Program-made: the position numbers and the translations under genes
In this document: piece by piece, positions 25,992 through 34,277 of the stretch
Layout of the letters: each line of letters opens with the position of its first letter
Position numbering within the stretch: the first letter of the stretch is position 1
Source: Pseudomonadota bacterium
Lineage (GTDB): Bacteria; Pseudomonadota; Alphaproteobacteria; Geminicoccales; Geminicoccaceae
Reading direction: 5' to 3'
Length of the DNA: 54,865 nucleotides
NCBI GenBank assembly: GCA_030549795.1
Contig: JAUQQO010000014.1
Location: forward strand, 1 to 54,865
The notes under the pieces: model-generated
Database searches by the model: none
Seen by the model: only the letters and a program-made list of their open reading frames with translations
What the model was told of the DNA's origin: nothing

Positions 25992-26038
25992 CCTCGCTCC
26001 TCCACTTCTCCCGCAGGCAGCTAGGCGCATCGGGGCGC

Positions 26039-26076
26039 AAAAAGGAAGAGGGCCCGCCAGAAGGCGAGCCCTCCTT
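26039..26076 (-). terminator. Intrinsic terminator after phoX
   Basis: On the minus strand a 13-bp stem (26063-26076 with 26046-26058, GC-rich, with G-T wobbles) and a TTCT loop are followed by CCTTTTT at 26039-26045. It sits 20 bp after the phoX stop. Stem strength plus T-run make this the clearest terminator in the window. Confidence 0.85.
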
Positions 26077-26095
26077 TGCGGTGAGGCCGAGTGTG

Positions 26096-28123
26096 CTAAG
26101 CGCCGATGATCCCGCCGTCTTCGCGGGTGATCACGACCGTCGCGGAGCGCGGCACGCCTTTTCCGTCCGGCCAGTTGCTCGCGAACTTGCCGGCCGCGAA
26201 GTCCTCCTTGCTGGTCGTCGCTCCCGGATGCTGGACGTTGATGAACATCGTTCGCTGGTCCGGGGTGGTGACCACGCCCGTGATCTCCTGACCGATCGGT
26301 CCCACCAAGAAGCGGCGGATCTCGCCGGTCTCGGGGTTGGCGCAGAGCATCTGGTTGGAGCCGAACTGGGCGAGCTTGCCCTTGTACATGTTCTCTTCGC
26401 CCATATCGGTCTGGATCCACAGCCGCCGGTCGGCATCGAACCACAGCCCATCCGGGCAGGCGAACATGGAGGTCGCCGCCAAGGGCTTGCCGGCGAGGTC
26501 GCGGCTGTCATCGGGCCCGCCGGCGAGGACGAAGATGTCCCACGTAAAGCGCGTGCTCGTGTGGTCGTCGTTCTCCTCGCGCCAGCGGATGATGTGGCCG
26601 AACTCGGAAGCCGGGCGCGGATTGGCGGGCTCGACCTGCTCCGGCTTGCGGCGGCTGTTGTTGGTCAAGGTGAAGTAGACCATCCCGGTGCCGGGATCGA
26701 CGGCCCCCCACTCCGGACGGTCCATCTTGGTGGCGCCGAGCTTGTCGGCGGCGAGACGGGTGTTGACGAGCACATCCGCTTGGCTCGTGAAGCCGTTTTC
26801 CGGGGTGAGCGGCCCTTTGCCGAAGACGAGCGGCAGCCACTCGCCGGTCCCATCCGGATTGAACTTGGCGACATAGAGCGTGCCCTCGTCCAAAAGCGCG
26901 CCTGAAGCGGTGGCGGGATCATAAGCCTTGGCGCTTACGAACTTGTAGATGTACTCAAAGCGCGCATCGTCGCCCGAATAACAGACCACCGGCTTGCCCG
27001 GCTTAGTCGGCGCGAAGATCACCCCCTCATGGGCAAAGCGGCCGAGCGCTGTGCGCTTGATCGGCACCGAATTGGGACGGAAGGGGTCGATCTCGACCAC
27101 CCAGCCGAAGCCGTTGGGCTCGTTGCGGTAGTCCTCGAGCGCCGAAGCACCGCGCTTGGAGGCGTCGAAGCGGGCGAACTCGTCCGCCCCGCCACGCGCC
27201 CGTTCCCAACTGTAGCGCGATTTCTCGGTGGGCACACCATAGCGGGCGTGCTCGCGCGGCTGCGCCGGCTTTCCATCCGCGCCCTTGTCGCGATTGACGA
27301 AGTAACCCGCCCAGTTCTCTTCGCAGGTTAGATAGGTGTTCCAGGGCGTCACCCCGTGCGCGCAGTTGTTGATGGTGCCGCGGGTGCGGGTGCCGTCCGG
27401 ACTGTACTTGGTCTTCACGAAATCGGTGCCGCGCACCGGCCCCCCGATCTCCATCGGCGTGGCGGCGGTGATGCGACGGTTGCGCGGATCGTCGACCACC
27501 CGCCACTGTCCGTCGTCGCCGCGCTTGATGCGCACGATGGTAACACCGTGGGCGTTGATCTCCTTGAGGACCTCATCGGGATCGCGCAGCCCGTCCGCTC
27601 CCATGGGCACGTCATCCTCCGAGAGCGGCTTGCCGATCGCGCTTTTGTGCATAAAGCGCGGCTCGACATACTCGTGGTTGACGACCAACAGACCGTCGCT
27701 CGAGCTGCCGTCGATCGGGAAGAAGTGCATGCCGTCGTGGTGCGAGCCGACCTGGCGGGCCTGATCGGCACCCGTGTTGTCGATCGAGAAGGCGGGCGCC
27801 TTGCCGTCGATCGGCGTGCCCCAGGGGATGAGCACTTGCACCTTGTAGCCCGGCGGCACGGTCACCGCATCAGCGGTCGAGACCGGGACCGGCTCGAAGC
27901 CGATCTTGGGTCCGGCCGCGGCGAGCGCCTCGCGGGCGAGGGTGGCAAGGGCGGTGCCCGAGAAGAGACCCGCGATCGCGGTCCCAAGAGCTCCCTTGAG
28001 CAGGCCGCGGCGACCGAAGCGGGCCTCCACGATCTCGGCGAAGGTGGGGTTGTTGGAGAAGTTGCTCGGCCGCTCGTCGCCGTGCTCCTCGGGCTCCCAG
28101 TCGATCTCGACGATCCGCTCCAT
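26096..28123 (-). CDS. phoX: PhoX family phosphatase, Tat-exported
   Basis: An exported alkaline phosphatase-type enzyme of 675 residues, releasing phosphate from organic esters. A twin-arginine signal lies at about residues 35-70 (RFGRRGLLKGALG, then a hydrophobic run), preceded by an unusually long polar N-region typical of PhoX. Family segments include GSHHDGMHFF, the NHEYVEPRFMH motif, TINNCAHGVTPWNTYLTCEENW (Ca/Fe site region) and FACPDGLWFDADRRLWIQTD near the C-terminus. I chose ATG 28123, preceded by AAGGGAG; the longer upstream frame is Arg-rich noise. I saw no clear Pho box. A strong terminator follows. Confidence 0.9.
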   Translation of the reverse strand: MERIVEIDWEPEEHGDERPSNFSNNPTFAEIVEARFGRRGLLKGALGTAIAGLFSGTALATLAREALAAAGPKIGFEPVPVSTADAVTVPPGYKVQVLIPWGTPIDGKAPAFSIDNTGADQARQVGSHHDGMHFFPIDGSSSDGLLVVNHEYVEPRFMHKSAIGKPLSEDDVPMGADGLRDPDEVLKEINAHGVTIVRIKRGDDGQWRVVDDPRNRRITAATPMEIGGPVRGTDFVKTKYSPDGTRTRGTINNCAHGVTPWNTYLTCEENWAGYFVNRDKGADGKPAQPREHARYGVPTEKSRYSWERARGGADEFARFDASKRGASALEDYRNEPNGFGWVVEIDPFRPNSVPIKRTALGRFAHEGVIFAPTKPGKPVVCYSGDDARFEYIYKFVSAKAYDPATASGALLDEGTLYVAKFNPDGTGEWLPLVFGKGPLTPENGFTSQADVLVNTRLAADKLGATKMDRPEWGAVDPGTGMVYFTLTNNSRRKPEQVEPANPRPASEFGHIIRWREENDDHTSTRFTWDIFVLAGGPDDSRDLAGKPLAATSMFACPDGLWFDADRRLWIQTDMGEENMYKGKLAQFGSNQMLCANPETGEIRRFLVGPIGQEITGVVTTPDQRTMFINVQHPGATTSKEDFAAGKFASNWPDGKGVPRSATVVITREDGGIIGA

Positions 28124-28212
28124 CACGCTCTCCCTTAGCTGCGGCCCACCCGCGCGGGCGGGACGCCGGTGATGCCCGGCCGGCATCTTGGAGCGCTTTG
28201 AAGACGGAATCG

Positions 28213-28644
28213 TTACGGTTGCCGCGCGTGCGAGCTCGTTCCCTGTGGGCGCAAGCCCTCTTCGGGATCGGCAGCCTCGGCTTGGGGATCGAAGGTGGCC
28301 CAGCCGGCCGGGCGGCCGGTATTCGGCAGGGTCGGCTCGGCCCGGCTGCGGTGCAGATGCGCTTTGGCGAGCATATAGGCGCTCACCGGTGCGGTGAGGA
28401 ACAGAAAGAGGGTGATCAAGAGTTCGTGGATCGACAAACGGCCGGTGGTAAAGAGGAAATAGAGCATGGAGGCGATCAAGATGCCGCCCACCCCCAACGT
28501 CGTCGCCTTGGTGGGCGCGTGCAGCCGCTGCATGAGCGTGGGCAGGCGCAACAGGCCAAAGGAACCCACGAGCATGAAAAAGCTGCCCAAAAGGATGAGC
28601 AGGGCTACGAGCGCCTCGCCAATAAGCGCGAGCGAGCCGTTCAT
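28213..28644 (-). CDS. mnhG: Monovalent cation/H+ antiporter subunit G (MnhG/MrpG)
   Basis: Smallest-subunit type of the Mrp complex, 143 residues. Three membrane helices: a first at about 8-30, a second around TTLGVGGILIASMLYF, a third around ELLITLFLFLTAPVSAYMLAKA. The conserved LRLPTLMQRLHAPTKATTLG segment is diagnostic of MrpG. The C-terminal 40 residues form a polar tail longer than usual. The ATG overlaps the mnhF stop by 4 bp, so it is the last gene of the operon and is translationally coupled. Confidence 0.9.
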   Translation of the reverse strand: MNGSLALIGEALVALLILLGSFFMLVGSFGLLRLPTLMQRLHAPTKATTLGVGGILIASMLYFLFTTGRLSIHELLITLFLFLTAPVSAYMLAKAHLHRSRAEPTLPNTGRPAGWATFDPQAEAADPEEGLRPQGTSSHARQP

Positions 28645-28910
28645 TCGATGACGTCTCCGCGCAGCATGAACTTGCAGAAGGCGACCGTGCCCACAAAGCC
28701 CATCATGGCGATGAGCAGAGCCGCTTCGAAGTGGATCGCCGTCGCCTGGGCGATGCCCAAGAGCATGATCAAGGCCACCGCGTTGGTGACAAGCGTGTCG
28801 AGGGCGAGCACGCGATCGACCGCATCCGGGCCCTTGACGAGGCGGAGCAGGCAAAAGAGCGTGGCCACACCCACCGAGGCGAAGCCGATCACGAGCGCCG
28901 CCTGGATCAT
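28641..28910 (-). CDS. mnhF: Monovalent cation/H+ antiporter subunit F (MnhF/MrpF)
   Basis: An 89-residue, three-helix membrane subunit of the Mrp antiporter. The family motif RLVKGPDAVDRVLALDTL is intact, including the conserved Asp residues in the membrane. It overlaps mnhE by 4 bp and mnhG by 4 bp (ATGA-type junctions). Normal length for the family. Confidence 0.92.
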   Translation of the reverse strand: MIQAALVIGFASVGVATLFCLLRLVKGPDAVDRVLALDTLVTNAVALIMLLGIAQATAIHFEAALLIAMMGFVGTVAFCKFMLRGDVIE

Positions 28911-29398
28911 CCGAAGATCTCCACAAGACGCCGCTCGTAGCGACCCTTGATGGTCGCGACGAGCCGATCGGGGTCGTCGACGTCGAGGGCGTGGACCAGA
29001 AGCGCCCGCCCATCAGCCGAAACGTCACAGCTCACCGTACCCGGTGTCATGGTGATGGTGCCGGCAAGGGTGACGATCGCCTCCGGCACCCGCGTGTCGA
29101 GCGGCACCACAACAAAGCGCGAGCGCAAGCTCTCGGGGCGCCGAAAGAGGATGAGGTAGGCGACCTGGAGGTTGGCGACGCAGATGTCGAAGAGAACGAT
29201 CAAACCGTACTCGATCACCGTCAACGGCGCCCGCACGCGTGGCCGCTCGGGCCAGAACGGGCGGGTAAGAAGAGGCAAAACGAGCCCCAAGAGGAGACCC
29301 ATCGCGAGGCTGCTGGCGGCCGGCCCGTTGGCGAGCAGGACCCACACTGCGACGATGACGAGCGAGAGCAGCGGGTGGGGGAAGAGACGGGCGAGCAT
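28907..29398 (-). CDS. mnhE: Monovalent cation/H+ antiporter subunit E (MnhE/MrpE)
   Basis: A 163-residue subunit with two or three N-terminal helices and a soluble C-terminal domain. The C-terminal domain carries the conserved LAGTITMTPGTVSCDVSADG segment followed by VHALDV, characteristic of MrpE. It lies 3 bp after mnhD and overlaps mnhF by 4 bp. MrpE is needed for assembly of the full complex in characterised systems. Confidence 0.92.
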   Translation of the reverse strand: MLARLFPHPLLSLVIVAVWVLLANGPAASSLAMGLLLGLVLPLLTRPFWPERPRVRAPLTVIEYGLIVLFDICVANLQVAYLILFRRPESLRSRFVVVPLDTRVPEAIVTLAGTITMTPGTVSCDVSADGRALLVHALDVDDPDRLVATIKGRYERRLVEIFG

Positions 29399-29401
29399 CG
29401 C

Positions 29402-30940
29402 TTAAGGTCCGCGCGCAGCCGAAGCGGAAGGAGGACCGAGAACCGCCTGCACATAGCCCGCGCGCTCGTAGAGCTGGGCGGCGGTGGCTTCGAGCTCGCG
29501 CGCGATCGGGTGCGCAAACGCGGCGAGCAGGACAGGCAGCACAAGGAGCATGCCGGTCGCGACGAGCGGGAGTGTGGAGGATGCGCGCGCAGCCGGCGGA
29601 TCGCTCGCAGCAGCAAGGGCCGCGGGTTTCCAGAAGAGAAGCGAGCCCGCGCGGACAAAGGCGAAGAGGGTGAGAAGGCTGGTCAACAAAATCACCGCCC
29701 ACAGCTGCGGCCATAAGGGGTGGGCGCGTACCACCTCGAGGATCCAAACCTTGCCCAAAAAGCCGGAAAGCGGCGGAAGGCCGACGACCGCGACGGCGGC
29801 GAGCAAAAAGCCGCCGCTTATGAGCTCGAGATCGGGGAAAACGGGTGCGGCGACGAACTCGTCGCGCACACTGCCCCGTCGCTCGGCGAGGAGATCGGCG
29901 AGCAAGAACAAACCGGCACCCGCGAGCGTGCTGTGCAGGAGATAGAAGAGGCCGGCGGCGGTCGCCTCCGCCAGCGGCAGGGCGAAGACGAGAAGAAGCG
30001 TGCCCATCGAGGCGAGAGTCGCGAAGGCGGCCAGCCGCTGCAGGCTGCGCGCGGCGAGCACGCCCACGGTACCGAGGACAAGCGTGGCGAGCGCCGCGGG
30101 TGCCACCCAGGGCTCGACCAAGCCTTGCGCAGGTGACCCTTCACCGCCGAAGACCATGCCGTGCACGCGTACGATCGCATAGGCGCCCACTTTGGTCATG
30201 ATGGCGAAGAGCGCCGCAACCGGAGGCGGAGCAACTCCGTAGGTACCAGGCAACCAAAGGTGTAAAGGCGCCAGGGCCGCTTTAAGAGCGAAGACCAAGA
30301 GCAACAGCGCCACGCCGGTGCGCAACAGCCCCGCCTGTTCCGCCCCCACCTGGCCCGCCTTGAGCGCGAGATCGGCCATGTTCAAGGTGCCGGTGACGGC
30401 GTAGATGGTGCCGACCGCGAACAGGAAGAGCGTGGAGGCGATCAAGTTCACGGTGACGTATTTGAAGCCGAAGACCAGCCGGCGCACCCCCGCCCCGTGT
30501 AGAAAAAGGCCATAAGACGCGATCAAGAGCACTTCGAAAAAGACGAACAGATTGAAGATATCACCGGTCAAAAAGGCACCGTTGAGCCCCATGAGCTGGA
30601 ACTGGAAGAGGGCGTGAAAGTGCCGTCCCTGTTTGTCCCAGCCGGCGATGGCATAGAGCAGGACGAAAAGCGCGAGCAGCTGGGTGGTGACCAGCATGAG
30701 GGCGGTAAGCCGGTCGAGCACCAGCACGATGCCGAAGGGGGCCGGCCAGCTGCCCAAGAGATAGGGGCGCGGGACATCGTCGCGGGCCAAAAGATAGAGC
30801 CCAACCGCGATCGCCATAAGCGCGAGCGTGGTGGCGAGCGAGAGCGTGCGCTGAAGGGTGAGATCGAAACGGGCGGCAAGCACGATGAAGGCCGCCATCG
30901 CCGCCGGCAACACGACGGGTGCGATGATCCAATGACTCAT
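29402..30940 (-). CDS. mnhD: Monovalent cation/H+ antiporter subunit D (MnhD/MrpD)
   Basis: A 512-residue polytopic subunit homologous to complex I NuoM/NuoN proton channels, with about 14 membrane helices. Recognisable segments are the FFEVLLIASYGLF glutamate helix and the PLHLWLPGTYGVAPPPVAALFA helix. Another is the LPPLSGFLGKVWIL segment, with conserved Lys and Glu residues for ion conduction. It overlaps mnhC by 4 bp and is followed by mnhE after 3 bp. Confidence 0.92.
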   Translation of the reverse strand: MSHWIIAPVVLPAAMAAFIVLAARFDLTLQRTLSLATTLALMAIAVGLYLLARDDVPRPYLLGSWPAPFGIVLVLDRLTALMLVTTQLLALFVLLYAIAGWDKQGRHFHALFQFQLMGLNGAFLTGDIFNLFVFFEVLLIASYGLFLHGAGVRRLVFGFKYVTVNLIASTLFLFAVGTIYAVTGTLNMADLALKAGQVGAEQAGLLRTGVALLLLVFALKAALAPLHLWLPGTYGVAPPPVAALFAIMTKVGAYAIVRVHGMVFGGEGSPAQGLVEPWVAPAALATLVLGTVGVLAARSLQRLAAFATLASMGTLLLVFALPLAEATAAGLFYLLHSTLAGAGLFLLADLLAERRGSVRDEFVAAPVFPDLELISGGFLLAAVAVVGLPPLSGFLGKVWILEVVRAHPLWPQLWAVILLTSLLTLFAFVRAGSLLFWKPAALAAASDPPAARASSTLPLVATGMLLVLPVLLAAFAHPIARELEATAAQLYERAGYVQAVLGPPSASAARGP

Positions 30941-31281
30941 CGCGGCTCCCTTCCCTTGGGCTCGCGGCCATCAACATGGTCGCTGCCGGCTTCGAGAAAG
31001 GCGCGCAGCGCGAGCACGACGACAAGAGCGGTCATGCCAAAGGAGATGACGATGGCGGTGAGGACGAGTGCCTGCGGCAAGGGATCGGTATAGCCGGGCG
31101 CGGCGGGATCGATGATCGGCGGCCGGCCGACGATGAGGCGACCGGAAGCGAACAGGAACACATTAACGGCATAGGAAAGGAACGAAAGGCCGAGCACGAC
31201 CGGAAAGGTGCGGCCGCGCAGGCACAAATAGACGCCGACCGCGGTCAGCACCCCCACCCCGCTCGCAACCAGCGCTTCCAC
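30937..31281 (-). CDS. mnhC: Monovalent cation/H+ antiporter subunit C (MnhC/MrpC)
   Basis: A NuoK-like subunit with three helices. I prefer the GTG at 31281 (114 residues, beginning VEALVASGVGVL) because GGAGG lies just upstream and it starts immediately after the mnhAB stop. An alternative in-frame start at 31302 would add 7 basic residues inside the previous gene. The segment ALVLTAIVISFGMTALVV and the Glu/Asp positions match MrpC. It overlaps mnhD by 4 bp. Confidence 0.9.
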   Translation of the reverse strand: MEALVASGVGVLTAVGVYLCLRGRTFPVVLGLSFLSYAVNVFLFASGRLIVGRPPIIDPAAPGYTDPLPQALVLTAIVISFGMTALVVVLALRAFLEAGSDHVDGREPKGREPR

Positions 31282-31282
31282 C

Positions 31283-34171
31283 TCACGCCTCCGGTGCGGC
31301 ACGTGCCGCCGCGTGCACCGCTGCGCCCATCGGCGCTTGCGGCTCCGGCCGCGGCACCGAGTCCATGGGCTCGATCGGGCCTTGCTGCGGTTCGATGCGG
31401 GCGCTCACCCGCGCGAGGTTGGCGAGCACGAGCATCACCACTCCCACCACCGTCAAGAACACGCCGACATCGAACAGGGCAGCGGACGCGAGTTCCACCG
31501 CCCCCACCACCGGCAGGTGCAGATAGCCATAAGTGCTGGTCAAAAACGGGCGGTCGAACACCCAGCTGCCGACACCGGTGGCAACCGCCACGAACACGCC
31601 GAGGCCCACGAGGGCGTGATAGTCGATGCGGGTGCGCGCGCGCGCCCAAGCCCAGCCCGAAGCCATATATTGGACGATGAGCGCCACGCCCACGACCAGA
31701 CCGGCGATGAAGCCGCCTCCGGGCTGATTGTGGCCGCGCAGGAAGATGTAGACGCCGACCGCGAGGGCGAGCGGCAGCATCGCCCGACTCGCCACGACGA
31801 GCACCATGGGGTGGCGATCGGCGGCGCGAGCGCGCGCGCGCCATTGCCGCAACCGCTCGGCGGCGGCGCCGCGGAAGGTGCTGTCGAGGACGGCGAAGAT
31901 GGCGAGAGCCGCGATCCCGAGCACGATGATCTCGCCGAGCGTATCATAGCCGCGGAAGTCGACGAGGATGACGTTGACGACGTTGGTTCCGCCGCCGCCC
32001 GGCTTGGATTCGGCGAGATGATAGGCGGAAATGGTGGGAAGGGCGAAATCGGTGGTGAGGATGGCGTAAAGAAGCACCGCAACCCCCACACCCGAGGCGA
32101 GCGCGAGCGCGAGATCGCGACCGCGCCGGGCGGCAGAAGATTCGCGCGGGCTCTCGCGCGGCAGATAGTTCAAGGCAAGAAGCAGCAACACGGTGGTGAC
32201 GATCTCGACCGAGAGCTGGGTCAAAGCGAGGTCGGGGGCAGAGAACCAGACAAAGGTCAAGGAAACGGCGAGGCCCACGACACTTGTGAGGATGAGCGCG
32301 AGCAAGCGGTCGTGGTGGAAGCGCAGCACCGCGAGCGCGCAGCCCACACCCGCTGCCCACACCACGACCCCCATCCCGGCGATCGCGAGCCGCTCCCGAC
32401 CGCCCGCGGCAAACGCCCCGCCTCCGATCGCAAGACCCACCACGAGCACGGCCACAAGGGCCCAAGCGAGCGTGCGCTGCAGCCGATCGTTGTGGATCGC
32501 CTCGCTTACCATCCGCGCCAAGGCAGCGACCGCAGCGACCGCTGCCTCGAACATCACCTTGGCCTCCGGCCGCCACAGCCGTGCGCGCAATGCAACAAGC
32601 GGCGTGAAGGCGGCCAAAAGGACGAGACCCACCACGAGCGCCACGGCACTGGCGACGAGCGCCGGCGAGAGGCCGTGCCAGAGCTTTAAGGGCGTGTCGG
32701 GAGCAGCGCCCGCGGTGAGGGCTGCTGCCGCTCGATGCACCAAGGGCCCCGCCACCGCCTCGGGGAAGAGGCCGATCGCCACGATCGGCAGCGCCAACAC
32801 CGCCACGGGCAACCACATCCCGGGGCTCGGATCGTGCGGGCGGTGGGGATAATCGCTGCGCACCGGGCCCATGAAGACGTGCACGGCGTAGCGGAAGGAA
32901 TAAGCGACCGAAAAGGCCGAAGCGGCGACTACGAGCAGGGGAAAGAGCGTTTCGCTGCCCAAATAGCGCACCGAGAGCGTCTCTTCGAGCACGAGCTCTT
33001 TGGAGAGAAAGCCGTTAAGCGGCGGGATGCCGGCCATTGCGAGCGCTGCCAGAACGGCAAGGCTTCCCGTGATCGGCATCAAACGCACAAGACCACCGAG
33101 GCGGCGGGCGTCGCGGGTGTGCACCTCGTGGTCGACGATACCGGCGGTCATGAACAGAGCCGCCTTGAAGCTCGCGTGGTTGAGGATGTGGAAGACGGCA
33201 ACCAGCGCCGCCGAGCCCGTGCCCAGCCCCAAAAGCATGGTCACAAGGCCGAGATGGCTCACGGTCGAAAAGGCGAGAAGCGCCTTAAGATCGTCTTTGA
33301 AGATGGCGATCCAGGCGGCGATCAGCATGGTGAGAAGGCCGACGCCCGAGACGATCAGGAACCAGGCCTCGGTGCCCGCGAGCACCGGCCACAGCCGGCC
33401 CATCAAGAAGAGCCCGGCTTTCACCATGGTGGCGGAGTGCAGGTAAGCGGAGACGGGCGTGGGCGCCGCCATGGCATGCGGCAGCCAGAAATGGAAGGGG
33501 AACTGAGCCGATTTCGTAAACGCGCCCAAAAGAACGAGCACGAGGATAGGAAGGTAAAGAGGCGAGGCCCGCACGGTTTCGCCGCGCGCGAGGATTTCGG
33601 TGAGGGCGAACGAGCCCGCTTCTCCGGCGAGCAGGAGCAGCCCGGCGAGGAGCGCGAGCCCGCCCGCCCCGGTGACGACAAGGGCCATGCGCGCGCCCTC
33701 GCGCGCTTCCGCCAGATGCCGCCAATAGCCGATCAGAAGGAAGGAGCTCAGGCTCGTGAGCTCCCAAAAGATCACGAGCAGAATGACGTTGTCGGATAGG
33801 ACGATGCCCAGCATCGCCCCTTGGAAGAGCAAGAGGAATGAAAAGAATCGGCCCATCGGGTCTTCGCGCGAAAGGTAGAAGCGCGCGTAAGTGATGATGA
33901 GAAGGCCGATGGCGAGGATCAAAAAGGCGAAGAAGAAGCCGAAGCCGTCGAGGAAAAAGCTGGCCTCGAGCCCGGCGGGCGGCAGCCAGACCACGCTCTC
34001 GCGCAGCACCTCCCCGCGGAAGACGGCCGGTGCGCGCACGAGCAGCACAGCAAGCGAAAGCGCCGTTACCGCGCCGGTGACAAGCGCACAGGCGTTGCGG
34101 CCGGAGCGCAGGATGAGCGGCGGCAGGACCGCGCCCAACAGCGGCAACAAGACGATCGGGGCGAGATCCAT
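31283..34171 (-). CDS. mnhA: Monovalent cation/H+ antiporter subunit A fused to subunit B (MnhAB/MrpAB)
   Basis: The largest Mrp subunit, 962 residues. Residues about 1-500 resemble NuoL, with FWELTSLSSFLLIGYW, the FPFHFWLPHAMAAPTPVSAYLHSATMVKAG helix region and a PPLNGFLSKEL segment. Residues about 500-770 are the MrpA extension, with FSAPDLALTQLSVEIVTT. From about 800 a MrpB-type domain follows (GVYIFLRGHNQPGGGFIAGLV), so A and B are fused as in rhizobial Pha-type systems. It heads the six-gene operon mnhAB-C-D-E-F-G, which exchanges Na+ or K+ for protons at the inner membrane. A 106-bp gap before the gene should hold the promoter. Confidence 0.92.
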   Translation of the reverse strand: MDLAPIVLLPLLGAVLPPLILRSGRNACALVTGAVTALSLAVLLVRAPAVFRGEVLRESVVWLPPAGLEASFFLDGFGFFFAFLILAIGLLIITYARFYLSREDPMGRFFSFLLLFQGAMLGIVLSDNVILLVIFWELTSLSSFLLIGYWRHLAEAREGARMALVVTGAGGLALLAGLLLLAGEAGSFALTEILARGETVRASPLYLPILVLVLLGAFTKSAQFPFHFWLPHAMAAPTPVSAYLHSATMVKAGLFLMGRLWPVLAGTEAWFLIVSGVGLLTMLIAAWIAIFKDDLKALLAFSTVSHLGLVTMLLGLGTGSAALVAVFHILNHASFKAALFMTAGIVDHEVHTRDARRLGGLVRLMPITGSLAVLAALAMAGIPPLNGFLSKELVLEETLSVRYLGSETLFPLLVVAASAFSVAYSFRYAVHVFMGPVRSDYPHRPHDPSPGMWLPVAVLALPIVAIGLFPEAVAGPLVHRAAAALTAGAAPDTPLKLWHGLSPALVASAVALVVGLVLLAAFTPLVALRARLWRPEAKVMFEAAVAAVAALARMVSEAIHNDRLQRTLAWALVAVLVVGLAIGGGAFAAGGRERLAIAGMGVVVWAAGVGCALAVLRFHHDRLLALILTSVVGLAVSLTFVWFSAPDLALTQLSVEIVTTVLLLLALNYLPRESPRESSAARRGRDLALALASGVGVAVLLYAILTTDFALPTISAYHLAESKPGGGGTNVVNVILVDFRGYDTLGEIIVLGIAALAIFAVLDSTFRGAAAERLRQWRARARAADRHPMVLVVASRAMLPLALAVGVYIFLRGHNQPGGGFIAGLVVGVALIVQYMASGWAWARARTRIDYHALVGLGVFVAVATGVGSWVFDRPFLTSTYGYLHLPVVGAVELASAALFDVGVFLTVVGVVMLVLANLARVSARIEPQQGPIEPMDSVPRPEPQAPMGAAVHAAARAAPEA

Positions 34172-34206
34172 GGGCGGACTCGGCGGCTCTTCAAACGCGG
34201 ATCAAA

Positions 34207-34225
34207 GGCCGGACGCGCGCCGGCC
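34207..34225 (-). terminator. Possible weak terminator after the gamma-glutamyltransferase
   Basis: GGCCGG at 34207-34212 pairs with CCGGCC at 34220-34225 around a 7-base loop. On the minus strand only TTT follows, so it is weak. It lies between the gamma-glutamyltransferase stop (34278) and the Mrp operon start (34171). Confidence 0.35.
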
Positions 34226-34277
34226 GCTCGCTGTCGCGATAGGCATTCAACGCCGATCGGTCAACGCACGCTCGGGC

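Noticed and set aside
25992-26444. N-terminal extension of the AhpD-like frame
   Set aside because: It overlaps phoX and its terminator in another frame, and the internal ATG at 25991 starts the conserved domain.
28124-28212. Pho box upstream of phoX
   Set aside because: No pair of CTGTCAT-like repeats with the right spacing is visible.
28124-28696. N-terminal extension of the phoX frame
   Set aside because: It overlaps mnhG, is not protein-like, and the ATG at 28123 with AAGGGAG gives a proper Tat leader.
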